The notes: a model not told the origin generated them from the sequence alone. Counted from the first letter of the stretch, positions 9,306-18,024 are shown. The stretch: 64,000 bases of DNA from Marinobacter sp. BGYM27 (GCA_025153445.1 JANZNS010000005.1:248001-312000); one strand, 5' to 3'. Numbers and translations are program-made.

Positions 9306-9710
9306 TTATTGGCCCGTGATGGCCTTGCTCAGACCGGTAAATTTGCCATTCAGAAACTGAAAGCTGGCTTGATAATCCATAGAATTGCGCATGAACCGAG
9401 CCTGTTCCTGCTGCGCATCCACCGTGTTGCCGTCAATGGATGGCTGATAAGGCGCGCGATAAAGCAAGGTTGCCCGGTCACTCATGGCCGCTGCAGTGTC
9501 AATGTGGCCAGAGTCGGTTCGTACCATCGCCAGATCACTATCAACACCCGACTGAGCCGCACCCAATGCGGCCTTGAAATCGACGTCGCGCGCTTTAAAG
9601 CCCGGTGTATCGGCGTTTGCCAGATTATTTGCCAGTACTTCGGCACGCTGTACGCGCATATTCAGCGCCTTTTCGTGAATGCCGAGTGCATTGTTAAAAC
9701 TGATGGCCAT
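9306..9710 (-). CDS. flgB: Flagellar proximal rod protein FlgB
   Basis: FlgB is the rod subunit nearest the MS ring/export gate. The start at 9710 gives MAISFNNALGIHEKALNMRV (134 residues) and has a GGGAGA Shine-Dalgarno; an in-frame ATG at 9749 is less likely because it precedes the ribosome site and adds a non-family extension. The axial motif AEVLANNLANADTPGFKARDVDF is clear. The C-terminus contains FMRNSMDYQASFQFLNGKFTGL. It is the first gene of flgBCDE and is preceded by a sigma-54-like promoter. Confidence 0.95.
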   Translation of the reverse strand: MAISFNNALGIHEKALNMRVQRAEVLANNLANADTPGFKARDVDFKAALGAAQSGVDSDLAMVRTDSGHIDTAAAMSDRATLLYRAPYQPSIDGNTVDAQQEQARFMRNSMDYQASFQFLNGKFTGLSKAITGQ

Positions 9711-9755
9711 GATGTCTCCCGCAGGTTTTGCCGCGATTCTGCTTTCCACAGACTA

Positions 9756-9771
9756 AGCAACTGCGATGCCA
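9756..9771 (-). promoter_or_regulatory. Sigma-54-type promoter of flgBCDE
   Basis: Read on the minus strand, TGGCATCGCAGTTGCT matches TGGCACG-N4-TTGC(A/T) with two differences in the -24 element, a perfect -12 element and exact GG/GC spacing. It lies 45 bases upstream of the flgB ATG, so the start would be near 9744. A second near-consensus site before flgF makes chance unlikely. An RpoN-dependent activator such as FleQ or FleR would be expected from known polar flagellar cascades. Confidence 0.8.
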
Positions 9772-9910
9772 TCTTTTAAAAAACGTGTAGCGGCGGGGTT
9801 TTCAGGGAGAAAAGATTAAAACGGGGATTAAGAAAAGAGGCAAAAAGAGGAAATGCGGCAAGCCCTTTCCTCCTTACTTCGACACAGACCTTCCATCAGC
9901 ACTTGCGCTA

Positions 9911-10468
9911 CTATCCTGGCCAACGTGAGACGAAAGCATCGGGGTCGGGGCGATCAATCGCCGGCTTTTCGGAAACCGGTGTACCAACATAGAGAAAGCC
10001 GACGATCGACTCGTTTGAGGCAAGCCCCAAGCCTTCAGCGATTACCGGATTATAGGCAATGGAGCCGGTGCGCCACATACCGGCAAATCCCTGCGCCTCC
10101 AGCGCCAGCAGGATATACGCCATGCCGCAACCAGCCGAAAGCGTCTCTTCGATAGGCGGTACCTTGGGATGACCGTGATGGGACGCGATACCCACAATAA
10201 TCATTGGCGCGCGGCGCGTCATACCTTGCAGCTTCTCCACCGGCAAAGCCGTGGGATTGGAGGCATCGGCCGTTCTGGCAAACACCTCGCCCAATGCGTC
10301 CAACCCGTCACCTTCAATTACCAGATAACGCCAGGGTCTGAGTAACGCATGGTCCGGCGCCCTTGCGGCACATTTAAAAACGGTATCGAGTACCGATGCG
10401 TCGGGTGCCGGTGACTCGAGTCTGGGCTCTGATGACCGGTTCAGAATTTGACTGATAACGTCCGTCAT
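9911..10468 (-). CDS. YdjA-like nitroreductase family protein
   Basis: A 185-residue FMN-dependent nitroreductase-fold protein. Family features visible are FKCAARAPDHALLRPWRYLVIEG near residues 32-54, with the Arg/Pro-rich FMN-phosphate contact region, and GCGMAYILLALEAQGFAGMWRTG near 112-134. The length and motifs fit the small YdjA/TdcF-like subgroup, which reduces nitro or quinone compounds with NAD(P)H; the natural substrate is unknown. It stands alone, upstream of the flagellar block and on the same strand, with about 200 bases in between that include the flgB promoter. Confidence 0.85.
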   Translation of the reverse strand: MTDVISQILNRSSEPRLESPAPDASVLDTVFKCAARAPDHALLRPWRYLVIEGDGLDALGEVFARTADASNPTALPVEKLQGMTRRAPMIIVGIASHHGHPKVPPIEETLSAGCGMAYILLALEAQGFAGMWRTGSIAYNPVIAEGLGLASNESIVGFLYVGTPVSEKPAIDRPDPDAFVSRWPG

Positions 10469-10702
10469 AACACTCCTTGGGACTGAGGCCGCTGCGCGGG
10501 CGCCGGATACACCCCAGCGGGCAACGCAAGTGATGAGTTAGCGAATTGTGAGGCTTATGTAATACTGTTAATCTGTGCCAAAAGGCAGTCAGTAGCCGGA
10601 TAAACCAAACATTACCGTCATTAACGGTAACCGGAAAATCTGCCGACAAAGGCCTCGCAGGCCTTCGCAAACACTATAACAACAACCTCGCTGCGGAAAG
10701 TC

Positions 10703-11014
10703 ATGACTCAGGAAACAAAGTTCAACAGCTTTGCGGAGTTCTACCCCTATTATCTGGAAGAGCATCGCGACCCAACCTGCCGCAGACTGCATTTTGTTGG
10801 CAGCGCGCTGGTGCTACTCGTTATTGCTGTCGCGTTTATAAGTGGACAGTGGAGTTACCTCTTGCTGCTTCCCGTTATCGGGTACGGGTTCGCTTGGGTC
10901 GGTCACTTCTTTTTCGAAAAAAACAGACCCGCTACCTTCAAGCATCCTTTGTACAGCTTGCTGGGCGATTGGGTCATGTTCCGGGATATGCTCACCGGCC
11001 GGATTCGGTTCTAG
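10703..11014 (+). CDS. Mpo1-like (DUF962) membrane protein
   Basis: A 103-residue integral membrane protein of the DUF962/Mpo1-like family. The family pattern is clear: FAEFYPYYLEEHRDPTCRRL followed by HFVG, then two hydrophobic segments (about 32-62), then GHFFFEKNRPATFKHPLYSL and GDWVMF. The yeast relative Mpo1 is an iron-dependent dioxygenase that shortens 2-hydroxy fatty acids, and the conserved histidines here (EHR, LHF, GHFFFE, KHP) fit metal binding. The activity of bacterial members is not established for this sequence. The cyclase gene starts one base after its stop codon, so the two are likely co-translated. Confidence 0.85.
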   Translation: MTQETKFNSFAEFYPYYLEEHRDPTCRRLHFVGSALVLLVIAVAFISGQWSYLLLLPVIGYGFAWVGHFFFEKNRPATFKHPLYSLLGDWVMFRDMLTGRIRF

Positions 11015-11015
11015 A

Positions 11016-12428
11016 ATGATGAATGCACCGTTGGCCGCCTCCAAACAACTTGTTATTGATACCCAGAACAAGCCGATCGCAATCCCTCCGATGCCGGACT
11101 ACAACGGGCGGGTGCTGGCCTATGCGGGCGCCGCGGCCATTATCTTTGCCGGCCTTTTGACAAAGACTTTCGCTGACTGGCTGATCTGGCTTGTTCCCGC
11201 TGCGTTGTTATGGCCCCATGCCGCCCACTTTATAACGCGCCGGACCATGCTCAAACGATCCAGTCGCGTGCGTCCCAAAATGCTGCTGATCGATTGCGCG
11301 ATTGGTGGCGCATTCATAGGCCTGGTGGGTCTGATTGCGATTCCGTCTTTTGCCATTTTCATGATGCTGACTTTCAGCTGCATGTTAATTGGCGGCATTC
11401 GTCAGTGGTTATGGGGCATGCTCTGCTTCTCAGTGACAACCGTCACTGTGTTCGCACTCCACGGCCCTGCACCGACATTCAACTCGCCGCTTCTATTGAG
11501 CATGGTGGCGTTGTTCGCTACGGGTTTGTATATCGGGATCACCGCTTATTACGCCCATCAGCAGGCCCGCGCTCTGATGACGGCCAAGACCCAGATCCAG
11601 TATCAGCGGGAACAGTCCATTGCCCTCTCCCACAAGCTATCCAAGTACCTGTCGCCCCAGGTATGGCAATCCATTTTCACCGGCGAACGCGACGTCAGGC
11701 TCGAAACGCAGCGCAAGAAGCTGTCCGTTTTCTTCTCTGACATCAAAGGATTCACCGAGCTTTCCGAGGAAATGGAGCCGGAGGCGCTGACCGAACTTCT
11801 GAATCACTATTTCAACGAGATGTCCCAGGTAGCGCTCAAGTACGGTGGCACAATCGATAAGTTTGTAGGCGATTCGATCATGATTTTCTTTGGTGACCCG
11901 ACTAGCCGGGGTCCACGAGAAGATGCCCTCGCCTGTGTGGCGATGGCCATTGATATGCGCAAACACATGAAGATCATGCGTCAAAAATGGCGCAGCCAGG
12001 GCATCAAGACACCGCTGGAAATCCGCATGGGCATCAGCGCGGGCTACACGACAGTCGGCAACTTCGGCGCTGAAAACCGCATGGACTACACCATTATCGG
12101 CAAGGAAGTGAACCTCGCCAGCCGCCTGGAATCACTCGCAGACCCAGGCGAAATTCTGATTTCCTATGAAACCTTCTCTCTGATCAAAGACAAGATCATG
12201 TGTCGGGACAAAGGTGAAATTTCAGTAAAAGGCTTTGGCCGACCGGTTCCGATTTACGAAGTCGTTGATTTTCGTCGCGATCTGGGTACAGACCGGAGCT
12301 TTCTGGAGCATGAACACGCGGGCTTTGCCATGTATCTTGATTCAGAAAAAATCAAAACAACCGAGCGCGAAGATATATTGATTGCGCTCCAGAACGCGCT
12401 AGAACGGCTCAGACACGAAGAAAGCTGA
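11016..12428 (+). CDS. cyaB: MASE2-domain class III adenylate cyclase, CyaB type
   Basis: A membrane-bound cyclase making cAMP from ATP. The open frame extends upstream to 10842 through the preceding gene; I place the start at 11016, directly after that gene's stop, giving 470 residues. About residues 15-190 are a multi-pass MASE2-like sensor region with several hydrophobic helices. A linker leads to a class III catalytic domain at about 230-410. Metal-binding aspartates are D242 (FFSDIKGFTEL) and D286 (KFVGDSIM). K283 and D357 (MDYTIIG) are the pair expected for adenine recognition. N366 and R370 (VNLASRLE) are the transition-state residues. The length and MASE2 architecture match P. aeruginosa CyaB, which feeds the cAMP receptor Vfr. 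Confidence 0.88.
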   Translation: MMNAPLAASKQLVIDTQNKPIAIPPMPDYNGRVLAYAGAAAIIFAGLLTKTFADWLIWLVPAALLWPHAAHFITRRTMLKRSSRVRPKMLLIDCAIGGAFIGLVGLIAIPSFAIFMMLTFSCMLIGGIRQWLWGMLCFSVTTVTVFALHGPAPTFNSPLLLSMVALFATGLYIGITAYYAHQQARALMTAKTQIQYQREQSIALSHKLSKYLSPQVWQSIFTGERDVRLETQRKKLSVFFSDIKGFTELSEEMEPEALTELLNHYFNEMSQVALKYGGTIDKFVGDSIMIFFGDPTSRGPREDALACVAMAIDMRKHMKIMRQKWRSQGIKTPLEIRMGISAGYTTVGNFGAENRMDYTIIGKEVNLASRLESLADPGEILISYETFSLIKDKIMCRDKGEISVKGFGRPVPIYEVVDFRRDLGTDRSFLEHEHAGFAMYLDSEKIKTTEREDILIALQNALERLRHEES

Positions 12429-12467
12429 CAGCAGGGATCGCCTTCCTGCCATCCCATGGATTAAAAC

Positions 12468-13286
12468 CTACTGCCTGACCAGCCTGGGCATTGCAGGCGG
12501 ATGCGCCTCCGTACTCCGCCAGGGATTTATATCCAACCCGCCTCTACGAGTGTAATGCGCACTGACCGTCAACTGCGTTGGCTGGCATCGGGTCATAATG
12601 TCAGTGAATATTGTCTCGACGCAGTGTTCATGGAAATCCTGCTGCTGACGAAATCCCACCACGTATCGCAGCAATCCCTGCCGATCAATCTTACCGCCAG
12701 TGTAGGTGATCAATACCGACCCCCAATCCGGTTGACCGGTGACCGGGCAATTACTTTTAAGCAAATGGGAACACAGCTTTTCAGTGACCTGCTCATCGCC
12801 GGCTATCAGCGCTTCAGGGCACCCCTGGTAGCTTTCGATCGTCACGTCTTCGTTATCAATCAACTCGTAACCAGCCGGCTTGCCGATAGCCCTTCCATCC
12901 TCATCAACACTGAAAATCCGGCAACCGACAGCCGCTCCGGAGGCGCTCGAAAGATCGCTTTCGATACGCCCCACCACTTGCTCTTCACTGGAAAACACCT
13001 CTTGATTCAGCGAATTGAGGTACAGCTTGAGGGATTTGGATTCGATGATATTGGGTGATGCCGCGGGCACTTCCAGCACGGCCCAGGCTACCGCAGGTAC
13101 GCCATTCGGGCGCAACCAGGAGATCTCCCACGCTTGCCAAAGATCCGACCCAAACCATGGCCAGCGGCCATCCTCATGCCCGATGCGACGGCGGTTGTCA
13201 CTTCGCGGCACAGGGAAAAGAAGTTCCGGCGCATAGGTATCGGGATAGCGGCTGTTCTTCCCCAGCGGTGCATTGTGCAGGGCCAT
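12468..13286 (-). CDS. queF: NADPH-dependent 7-cyano-7-deazaguanine reductase QueF
   Basis: QueF reduces preQ0 to preQ1 in queuosine biosynthesis. It has 272 residues, the long bimodular (YqcD/E. coli) form. The QueF motif ESKSLKLYLNS is at 82-92, used in NADPH binding. The catalytic cysteine is C180 in LKSNCPVTGQPDWGS, with D187 nearby. FHEHCVE lies near 217-223 and contributes to substrate binding. It is a single gene between a convergent cyclase gene and the ABC exporter, 21 bases downstream of the permease, so it could be transcribed with the exporter. Confidence 0.96.
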   Translation of the reverse strand: MALHNAPLGKNSRYPDTYAPELLFPVPRSDNRRRIGHEDGRWPWFGSDLWQAWEISWLRPNGVPAVAWAVLEVPAASPNIIESKSLKLYLNSLNQEVFSSEEQVVGRIESDLSSASGAAVGCRIFSVDEDGRAIGKPAGYELIDNEDVTIESYQGCPEALIAGDEQVTEKLCSHLLKSNCPVTGQPDWGSVLITYTGGKIDRQGLLRYVVGFRQQQDFHEHCVETIFTDIMTRCQPTQLTVSAHYTRRGGLDINPWRSTEAHPPAMPRLVRQ

Positions 13287-13307
13287 AAATTGAATCTCTC
13301 AGAAAAA

Positions 13308-14081
13308 TCAGTGACGAATACCCTGGCCACGGGCCAGCATGCGCAAGCAGACCACAATCAGTCCGACAATAAAGGCCACAATCATGGCGAGTGAGATGCC
13401 GACATTAACGTCCGACACACCCAGAATTCCGAATCTGAATGCATTCACCATATATAGAATAGGGTTGATCATTGACACCGACTGCCAGAACTCCGGCAGC
13501 TGATGAATCGAGTAAAATACCCCGCCCAGATAGGTCAGCGGCGTCAGTATAAACGTCGGCACAATCGAGATGTCATCAAACTTCGTCGCCAGCATGGCGT
13601 TGATGAAACCACCAAGAGAAAACAGCATCGACGTCAATGCGACCGTAAGCACTGTCAGCACAGGATGCTGGACCGAAAGATCAGTGAAGCCCAGCGACAC
13701 CAGTGTCACGATGAGCCCGACACCCAGCCCTCGCGCCATACCACCGGCAACATAGCCGGCCAGGATGATGTAGTTGGGTACCGGCGATACCAGCAACTCC
13801 TCAATGCTGCGGTGAAACTTGATGCCGAAAAATGACGACACAACGTTGGAGTAAGAACTGGTAATGACCGACATCATGATCAGTCCGGGCACAATGAACG
13901 CCATGTAGTCGAAGCCGTCCATCTTGCCAATCCGTGAGCCAATCAGGTTGCCGAAGATGACAAAGTACAGGGTCATGGTCACAGCCGGCGGTAACAGCGT
14001 TTGTGGCCAGATGCGGGTAAACCGTCTTACTTCCCGGACGACAATGGTCATCAACGCTGTCCAAATCGCACGAGGGCTCAT
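13308..14081 (-). CDS. ABC-2 type exporter permease (YadH-like)
   Basis: A 257-residue ABC-2 membrane component with about six hydrophobic segments. The family region FIVPGLIMMSVITSSYSNVVSSFFGIKF and a later PLTYLGGVFYSIHQLPEFW (the ABC-2 signature before the last helices) are present. It closely resembles YadH of E. coli, whose substrate is unknown. It overlaps its ATPase partner by four bases (ATGA), so the two form one transporter. Confidence 0.88.
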   Translation of the reverse strand: MSPRAIWTALMTIVVREVRRFTRIWPQTLLPPAVTMTLYFVIFGNLIGSRIGKMDGFDYMAFIVPGLIMMSVITSSYSNVVSSFFGIKFHRSIEELLVSPVPNYIILAGYVAGGMARGLGVGLIVTLVSLGFTDLSVQHPVLTVLTVALTSMLFSLGGFINAMLATKFDDISIVPTFILTPLTYLGGVFYSIHQLPEFWQSVSMINPILYMVNAFRFGILGVSDVNVGISLAMIVAFIVGLIVVCLRMLARGQGIRH

Positions 14082-15016
14082 AGTGCACCTCCGGATTGCG
14101 CACTGTTACTTTCAACCAGTCTGATAAAGAGCTCCTCCAGCCGGTTTGCCTTGGTCCGCATGCTCAACACCCGAATACCCTGCTGATCGAGCTTGCTGAA
14201 CACCGTATTCAGATCCTGGCCTTTGCGCACATCGACTTCGAGTTGCCCTTCTGCAGTCAGACGGGAATCGAAAGCCTCCAGTTCAGGGACTTCAGAGAGC
14301 GGTTCTGAAAGATCCAGAAGAAACGACTCGACGCTGAGCTGTTTCAGAAGATCTCGCATACTGGTGTCCTGAATAATCTCGCCTTTATCGATAATGGCGA
14401 TATTGCGGCACAGCGCCTCCGCTTCTTCCAGGTAATGGGTGGTCAGAATAATCGTTGTGCCCTGTTTATTCAGATCCTCAAGGAAGGTCCACATTGACCG
14501 GCGCAACTCGATATCCACCCCTGCCGTCGGCTCATCCAGTATCAGCAGCTTGGGCTCGTGCACCAACGCCCTCGCAATCATCAGGCGACGCTTCATGCCG
14601 CCTGAAAGGCTCCGGGCCGGACTATTACGACGATCCCAGAGCCCCAACTGGCGCAAATAGCGCTCTGCGGATACCACTGCCTTCTTGGCCGGTATACCGT
14701 AGTAACCCGCTTGCGTCACGACGATATCAATGACTTTTTCAAACTGATTGAAGTTCATCTCCTGAGGCACGACGCCGAGCGTCATTTTTGCCCTGGATAG
14801 ATCGGTATCAATATCGTGACCAAACACGGTGACCTTGCCGCTACTTTTATTGACCAGCGAACAGACAATTCCCAAAGTGGTCGATTTGCCTGCGCCGTTC
14901 GGTCCGAGCAAAGCAAAAAAGTCGCCCTGCCTGACTTGCAGATCAATTCCCTTGAGGGCCTCAAATCCGGAGCCGTAAGTTTTGCGAAGATTCTCTATTC
15001 GTAATGCGTCAGTCAT
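14078..15016 (-). CDS. ABC exporter ATP-binding protein (YadG-like)
   Basis: The ATPase of a two-gene ABC-2 exporter. Walker A is GPNGAGKST (about 39-47). The signature is LSGGMKRRLMIARALVHEPK, followed by Walker B LLILDEPTAGVD and the switch histidine in LTTHYLEEAE. At 312 residues it matches YadG. A C-terminal extension of about 90 residues after the nucleotide domain contains repeated acidic segments. The GMKRR variant of the signature is usual in drug- and polysaccharide-type ABC-2 ATPases. The substrate cannot be told from sequence. Confidence 0.9.
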   Translation of the reverse strand: MTDALRIENLRKTYGSGFEALKGIDLQVRQGDFFALLGPNGAGKSTTLGIVCSLVNKSSGKVTVFGHDIDTDLSRAKMTLGVVPQEMNFNQFEKVIDIVVTQAGYYGIPAKKAVVSAERYLRQLGLWDRRNSPARSLSGGMKRRLMIARALVHEPKLLILDEPTAGVDIELRRSMWTFLEDLNKQGTTIILTTHYLEEAEALCRNIAIIDKGEIIQDTSMRDLLKQLSVESFLLDLSEPLSEVPELEAFDSRLTAEGQLEVDVRKGQDLNTVFSKLDQQGIRVLSMRTKANRLEELFIRLVESNSAQSGGAL

Positions 15017-15216
15017 GAGCGCCTTGAATATCGGTTTAGAAAAAGAAAGAGTGAAACCGCCTTAGATTGAGGCGACACCAGCAAATTCAACCCTGAGCCA
15101 TAGCCAGCCAATCCGGTTACCCCGATTTCGCCTTTTGCTGCTGCGCAAAAAGCCCCGCAAACATCATGACTTTGGCAAACTGCGACGGGCTTCCAAGAAC
15201 CCCTCGCATACAGCCC

Positions 15217-15222
15217 TATAAT
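15217..15222 (+). promoter_or_regulatory. Candidate -10 element upstream of the acidic lipoprotein gene
   Basis: A perfect TATAAT lies 89 bases upstream of the ATG at 15311. No convincing -35 hexamer is seen at 16-18 bases spacing; TTCCAA at 15191 would be too far. The remaining 15017-15310 intergenic sequence between the two divergent genes shows nothing else I can name. Confidence 0.35.
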
Positions 15223-15310
15223 CGAAAAATATTAAAAGCATGGCGGATTCCGGACGACAGATGCTGCTCAGGTTGCGCATCCCGCCCTCCAAGGACGTAT
15301 CGAACCCTTT

Positions 15311-16426
15311 ATGAGACTAAAAACCGCACTCCTCGTTGCATCAACACTCATTCTTCACGGCTGCTTTGGCGGCGACAGTGATGATGGCGACGATACGTCG
15401 ATTGGGCAGATAACCCTGACCGGAATTGGCGGATTGACCTATCAGACTCAAAGTCAGCGCAGCCTCACGGATGCCTCCGGTCGCTACGCTTACTACCCCG
15501 GCGAGACGGTTGATCTGAGCATTGGCGATTTGCCGGTCGGTATCGATATTCCAACCGACGATGTTATTACACCGCTCCAGTTTTTGCCTGAAACACGAAA
15601 CCAGCTTCAATCATCCATAACAGACGAGTATGGCTTGCTCAGCCACAAACCGGTTGAAAAACAGGTTATCCAGAATCCTACGCTGATTAACATCACCCGG
15701 TTCATGATGGTGATGGATGATAACGAAACCACCAATGATGGCGGCAACATCTACTTCACTGCCCGCAACATCAGTCAGCTCAACCAGGCAATGGCGTACT
15801 TGCCTGACAGCATCGATTTCACCCTGCCAGTCAGTGTCTTTGCCCTCGACGATGAAGATACCGGTGCCATGTCAGTTGCCAACCAGGCGCTCGCCGAAAT
15901 CTGCTTTTACCCGCCAGACGACGAACTCTGCGAAGACCCGCCAACACAAGCGGAAATCGACGCTGCCCCGGCACCCCCGGAAGCCGACATGCCGCGCGAT
16001 GAAAACATCGAGTACAAGGATGATCTGGAGAACAAACGCGACCGGATCCTCGCCGCTATCCGCAAGGTAGGTGACGTTCAGCTCCCGGACGTGGAAGAAT
16101 ACCTGCTGCGCGAGCTCGACAAAATCACCACCGAGCGCACCAACCGTTATTACCTGAGCACCGTAACCGCGAACATCAGCGCTTCCGACACGGCTATCCG
16201 GGAAGTATTTGTGCGTCTGGTTGGAGGTGAACCCAGCCTGCAGGGACTGGAATCCGTGAGCACCGATGAGATGGCCGTGGTCATTCACAGCACCAGTGCA
16301 CAGACGCATTCAGCTGAATATTTTGTTGCGGGCGCACCGGAAGACGAGAGCGAAGTGATCGTCAATTTCCGGCCTGCGGACGATTACCGGTGGCTGAGAA
16401 AACCACTGAGAGTGATCATTGAATAG
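15311..16426 (+). CDS. Acidic lipoprotein of unknown function
   Basis: I do not recognise the family. The 371-residue product has a signal peptide with lipobox LILHGC (Cys18), followed by a flexible acidic linker GGDSDDGDDTS. The next part (about 30-75) looks like a beta-rich domain with TGIGGLTYQTQSQRSLTDAS and GRYAYYPGETVDLSIGDLPVG. This resembles the carboxypeptidase-regulatory or bacterial Ig-like element seen at the start of many marine lipoproteins. The middle (about 190-250) is Pro/Glu/Asp rich, and the C-terminus is mixed alpha/beta. The gene is monocistronic, with a possible -10 upstream and an inverted repeat downstream. Likely an outer-membrane or periplasmic anchored protein. Confidence 0.75.
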   Translation: MRLKTALLVASTLILHGCFGGDSDDGDDTSIGQITLTGIGGLTYQTQSQRSLTDASGRYAYYPGETVDLSIGDLPVGIDIPTDDVITPLQFLPETRNQLQSSITDEYGLLSHKPVEKQVIQNPTLINITRFMMVMDDNETTNDGGNIYFTARNISQLNQAMAYLPDSIDFTLPVSVFALDDEDTGAMSVANQALAEICFYPPDDELCEDPPTQAEIDAAPAPPEADMPRDENIEYKDDLENKRDRILAAIRKVGDVQLPDVEEYLLRELDKITTERTNRYYLSTVTANISASDTAIREVFVRLVGGEPSLQGLESVSTDEMAVVIHSTSAQTHSAEYFVAGAPEDESEVIVNFRPADDYRWLRKPLRVIIE

Positions 16427-16456
16427 ATTGAATAGAAAGTAGTCATCGAAGCCTGT

Positions 16457-16491
16457 AGCTACACCTGTTTAAACACTACGCAGGTGTAGCT
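16457..16491. repeat. 11-bp perfect inverted repeat between convergent genes
   Basis: AGCTACACCTG (16457-16467) and CAGGTGTAGCT (16481-16491) are perfectly complementary, with a 13-base loop. The element lies between the stops of two convergent genes, a usual place for a bidirectional terminator, but no T-tract follows on either strand. It may be a factor-assisted terminator or a transcript-end stabiliser. Confidence 0.55.
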
Positions 16492-16497
16492 CGCCTA

Positions 16498-17799
16498 TCA
16501 CCCTACCAGCCGTTTGAGGCTCCAGCGGGAGCCAGCGCTCGTTAACTCGTAATGACGTGGATCCAGACCCTCTGCACCGAACGGCAGACACCCACTGATA
16601 CTCAACATCATTGAGGGATCCTTACCATCATTGATGCTGGCAAGATTAACCACTTTCGCAGCCTTTAGTGGGCGATGGTCGCGATCGGTCATGACCATGA
16701 CCTTGGGCCACAAGCGTCTGACAGGTGAGTGAGAAACAACAGCTCCCCTTTGGCCATCGCTGAGTTGCACCAGTGTTCCAGTCGGGTAAATTCCTACGGA
16801 CTGGATAAACCGCTCCACCAGGTCATCCTGAAACTCAATATTGCGCAACGCATACAGGTGGGCAACCGCTTGAGCCGGGGTCAACGACGCTTGATCGTCA
16901 CGCGCTTCTACCAATGATTCGTAATAGTCGACCAGCCCGGCAATCTTGGCCAGCAACGGAATACGATCTCCCCTGACGCCTTGAGGGAACCCGGATCCGT
17001 TGTGACGCTCCCGGTGAAACTGAACGACATTGATGACCGGACGAGGCAAGGCTGTCGCTTCGAGGTGGGCCACACCTCTATTGACGTAAGTTTTAAACTG
17101 GGCGAACTGCTCGGCGTCGAGCTTGCTTTCGTTGTGCAGTAGCTCAACAGGTAACTCTGATTTACCAATATGCGCCAGCAATGTACCAAGAGCCAGGTTC
17201 TGCAGTGCGGTCCGCTCCAATCCGAAATGCCGGCCGCAAACCAGCGCCCACACTGCCGTATTCAACGAGTGTCTATAAATGTGATCATCGTGCTTACGCA
17301 GCCGTGCCACCCACAGCATAGCGTCAGGATTGCGGGTAACGCTGTCAGCCATACCACGGGCAATACTGGTGATCGCTGAAAGGTCAGGCTCAACACCCTG
17401 ACGAAGTTGGCTGCCAATACGCTGCAACGAGGTTTCGACATCAGCCAACAATCGCTTGCACTGACGCGCCTCCTTTTTTAGCGTTGAGGCGACAGGATAA
17501 TTCTCGGGATTACGCACCTGAATCGGCGCAAGCTGAACGATCTCTTGGGTATCACGGTTGCCCAGGCGCCTGGCAAATATGGGCGTATTCGTCGCTTCGT
17601 ACTCAGACGTGTCCCGGGACTCTGCAACGTCGACCATCACCCAGCGGCAATAGGATGTCAGCGACCGAATATCGTCCTGGCTCCGGATATAAAAGCCCTG
17701 AATGGGAAACGGCGTTTCGTGCCATGGACGATCCAGATCGGAGACGAATGTCCCGATCCTCAAGTCATGGACCGCAACCTTTTTCTGGCTTACACCCAC
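16498..17799 (-). CDS. DUF3391 + degenerate HD-GYP domain protein
   Basis: A cytoplasmic protein with an N-terminal DUF3391 domain (about residues 8-110: VAVHDLRIGTFVSDLDRPW, then TPFPIQGFYI) and an HD-GYP-like domain (about 180-345). HD-GYP proteins normally hydrolyse c-di-GMP, but key residues are changed. LLHDIGK is LLAHIGK, so the HD pair is lost. The KTH position reads KTY, HHE reads HRE and GYP reads GFP (FHRERHNGSGFP). I infer it is catalytically inactive and acts as a binding or scaffold protein. I choose GTG at 17799 as start because AGAGG lies just upstream and the DUF3391 domain begins there. The frame is open to 17931, but that extension is not family-like. A further approx. 80-residue C-terminal region has no assignment. 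Confidence 0.82.
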   Translation of the reverse strand: MGVSQKKVAVHDLRIGTFVSDLDRPWHETPFPIQGFYIRSQDDIRSLTSYCRWVMVDVAESRDTSEYEATNTPIFARRLGNRDTQEIVQLAPIQVRNPENYPVASTLKKEARQCKRLLADVETSLQRIGSQLRQGVEPDLSAITSIARGMADSVTRNPDAMLWVARLRKHDDHIYRHSLNTAVWALVCGRHFGLERTALQNLALGTLLAHIGKSELPVELLHNESKLDAEQFAQFKTYVNRGVAHLEATALPRPVINVVQFHRERHNGSGFPQGVRGDRIPLLAKIAGLVDYYESLVEARDDQASLTPAQAVAHLYALRNIEFQDDLVERFIQSVGIYPTGTLVQLSDGQRGAVVSHSPVRRLWPKVMVMTDRDHRPLKAAKVVNLASINDGKDPSMMLSISGCLPFGAEGLDPRHYELTSAGSRWSLKRLVG

Positions 17800-18024
17800 C
17801 CGGCACCTCTGAAAATAAAGTAAACGATGATGTCTATTCTGCAGCCATCGACGAAAGACGCAATTACAGTTTTGTACTGCTGGGTAACCATTGCGCCACA
17901 AAGCGTTACCAAACATGTCTGCAGGCAACATTTAGTTGCGTCGCGACGTACTTAACGCCAGGAATGTGACGAACCGCACACTTCCTTGTTGCGATACGAC
18001 ATTGAAAGACAGCCTTGAACGCTC

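Noticed and set aside
10842-11015. Upstream extension of the adenylate cyclase gene
   Set aside because: It lies inside the Mpo1-like gene in another frame and would add a low-complexity, non-family N-terminus; the ATG directly after that gene's stop is preferred.
15166-15381. 71-codon plus-strand frame overlapping the acidic lipoprotein start
   Set aside because: Overlaps a well-supported lipoprotein gene in another frame and shows no signal or family features.
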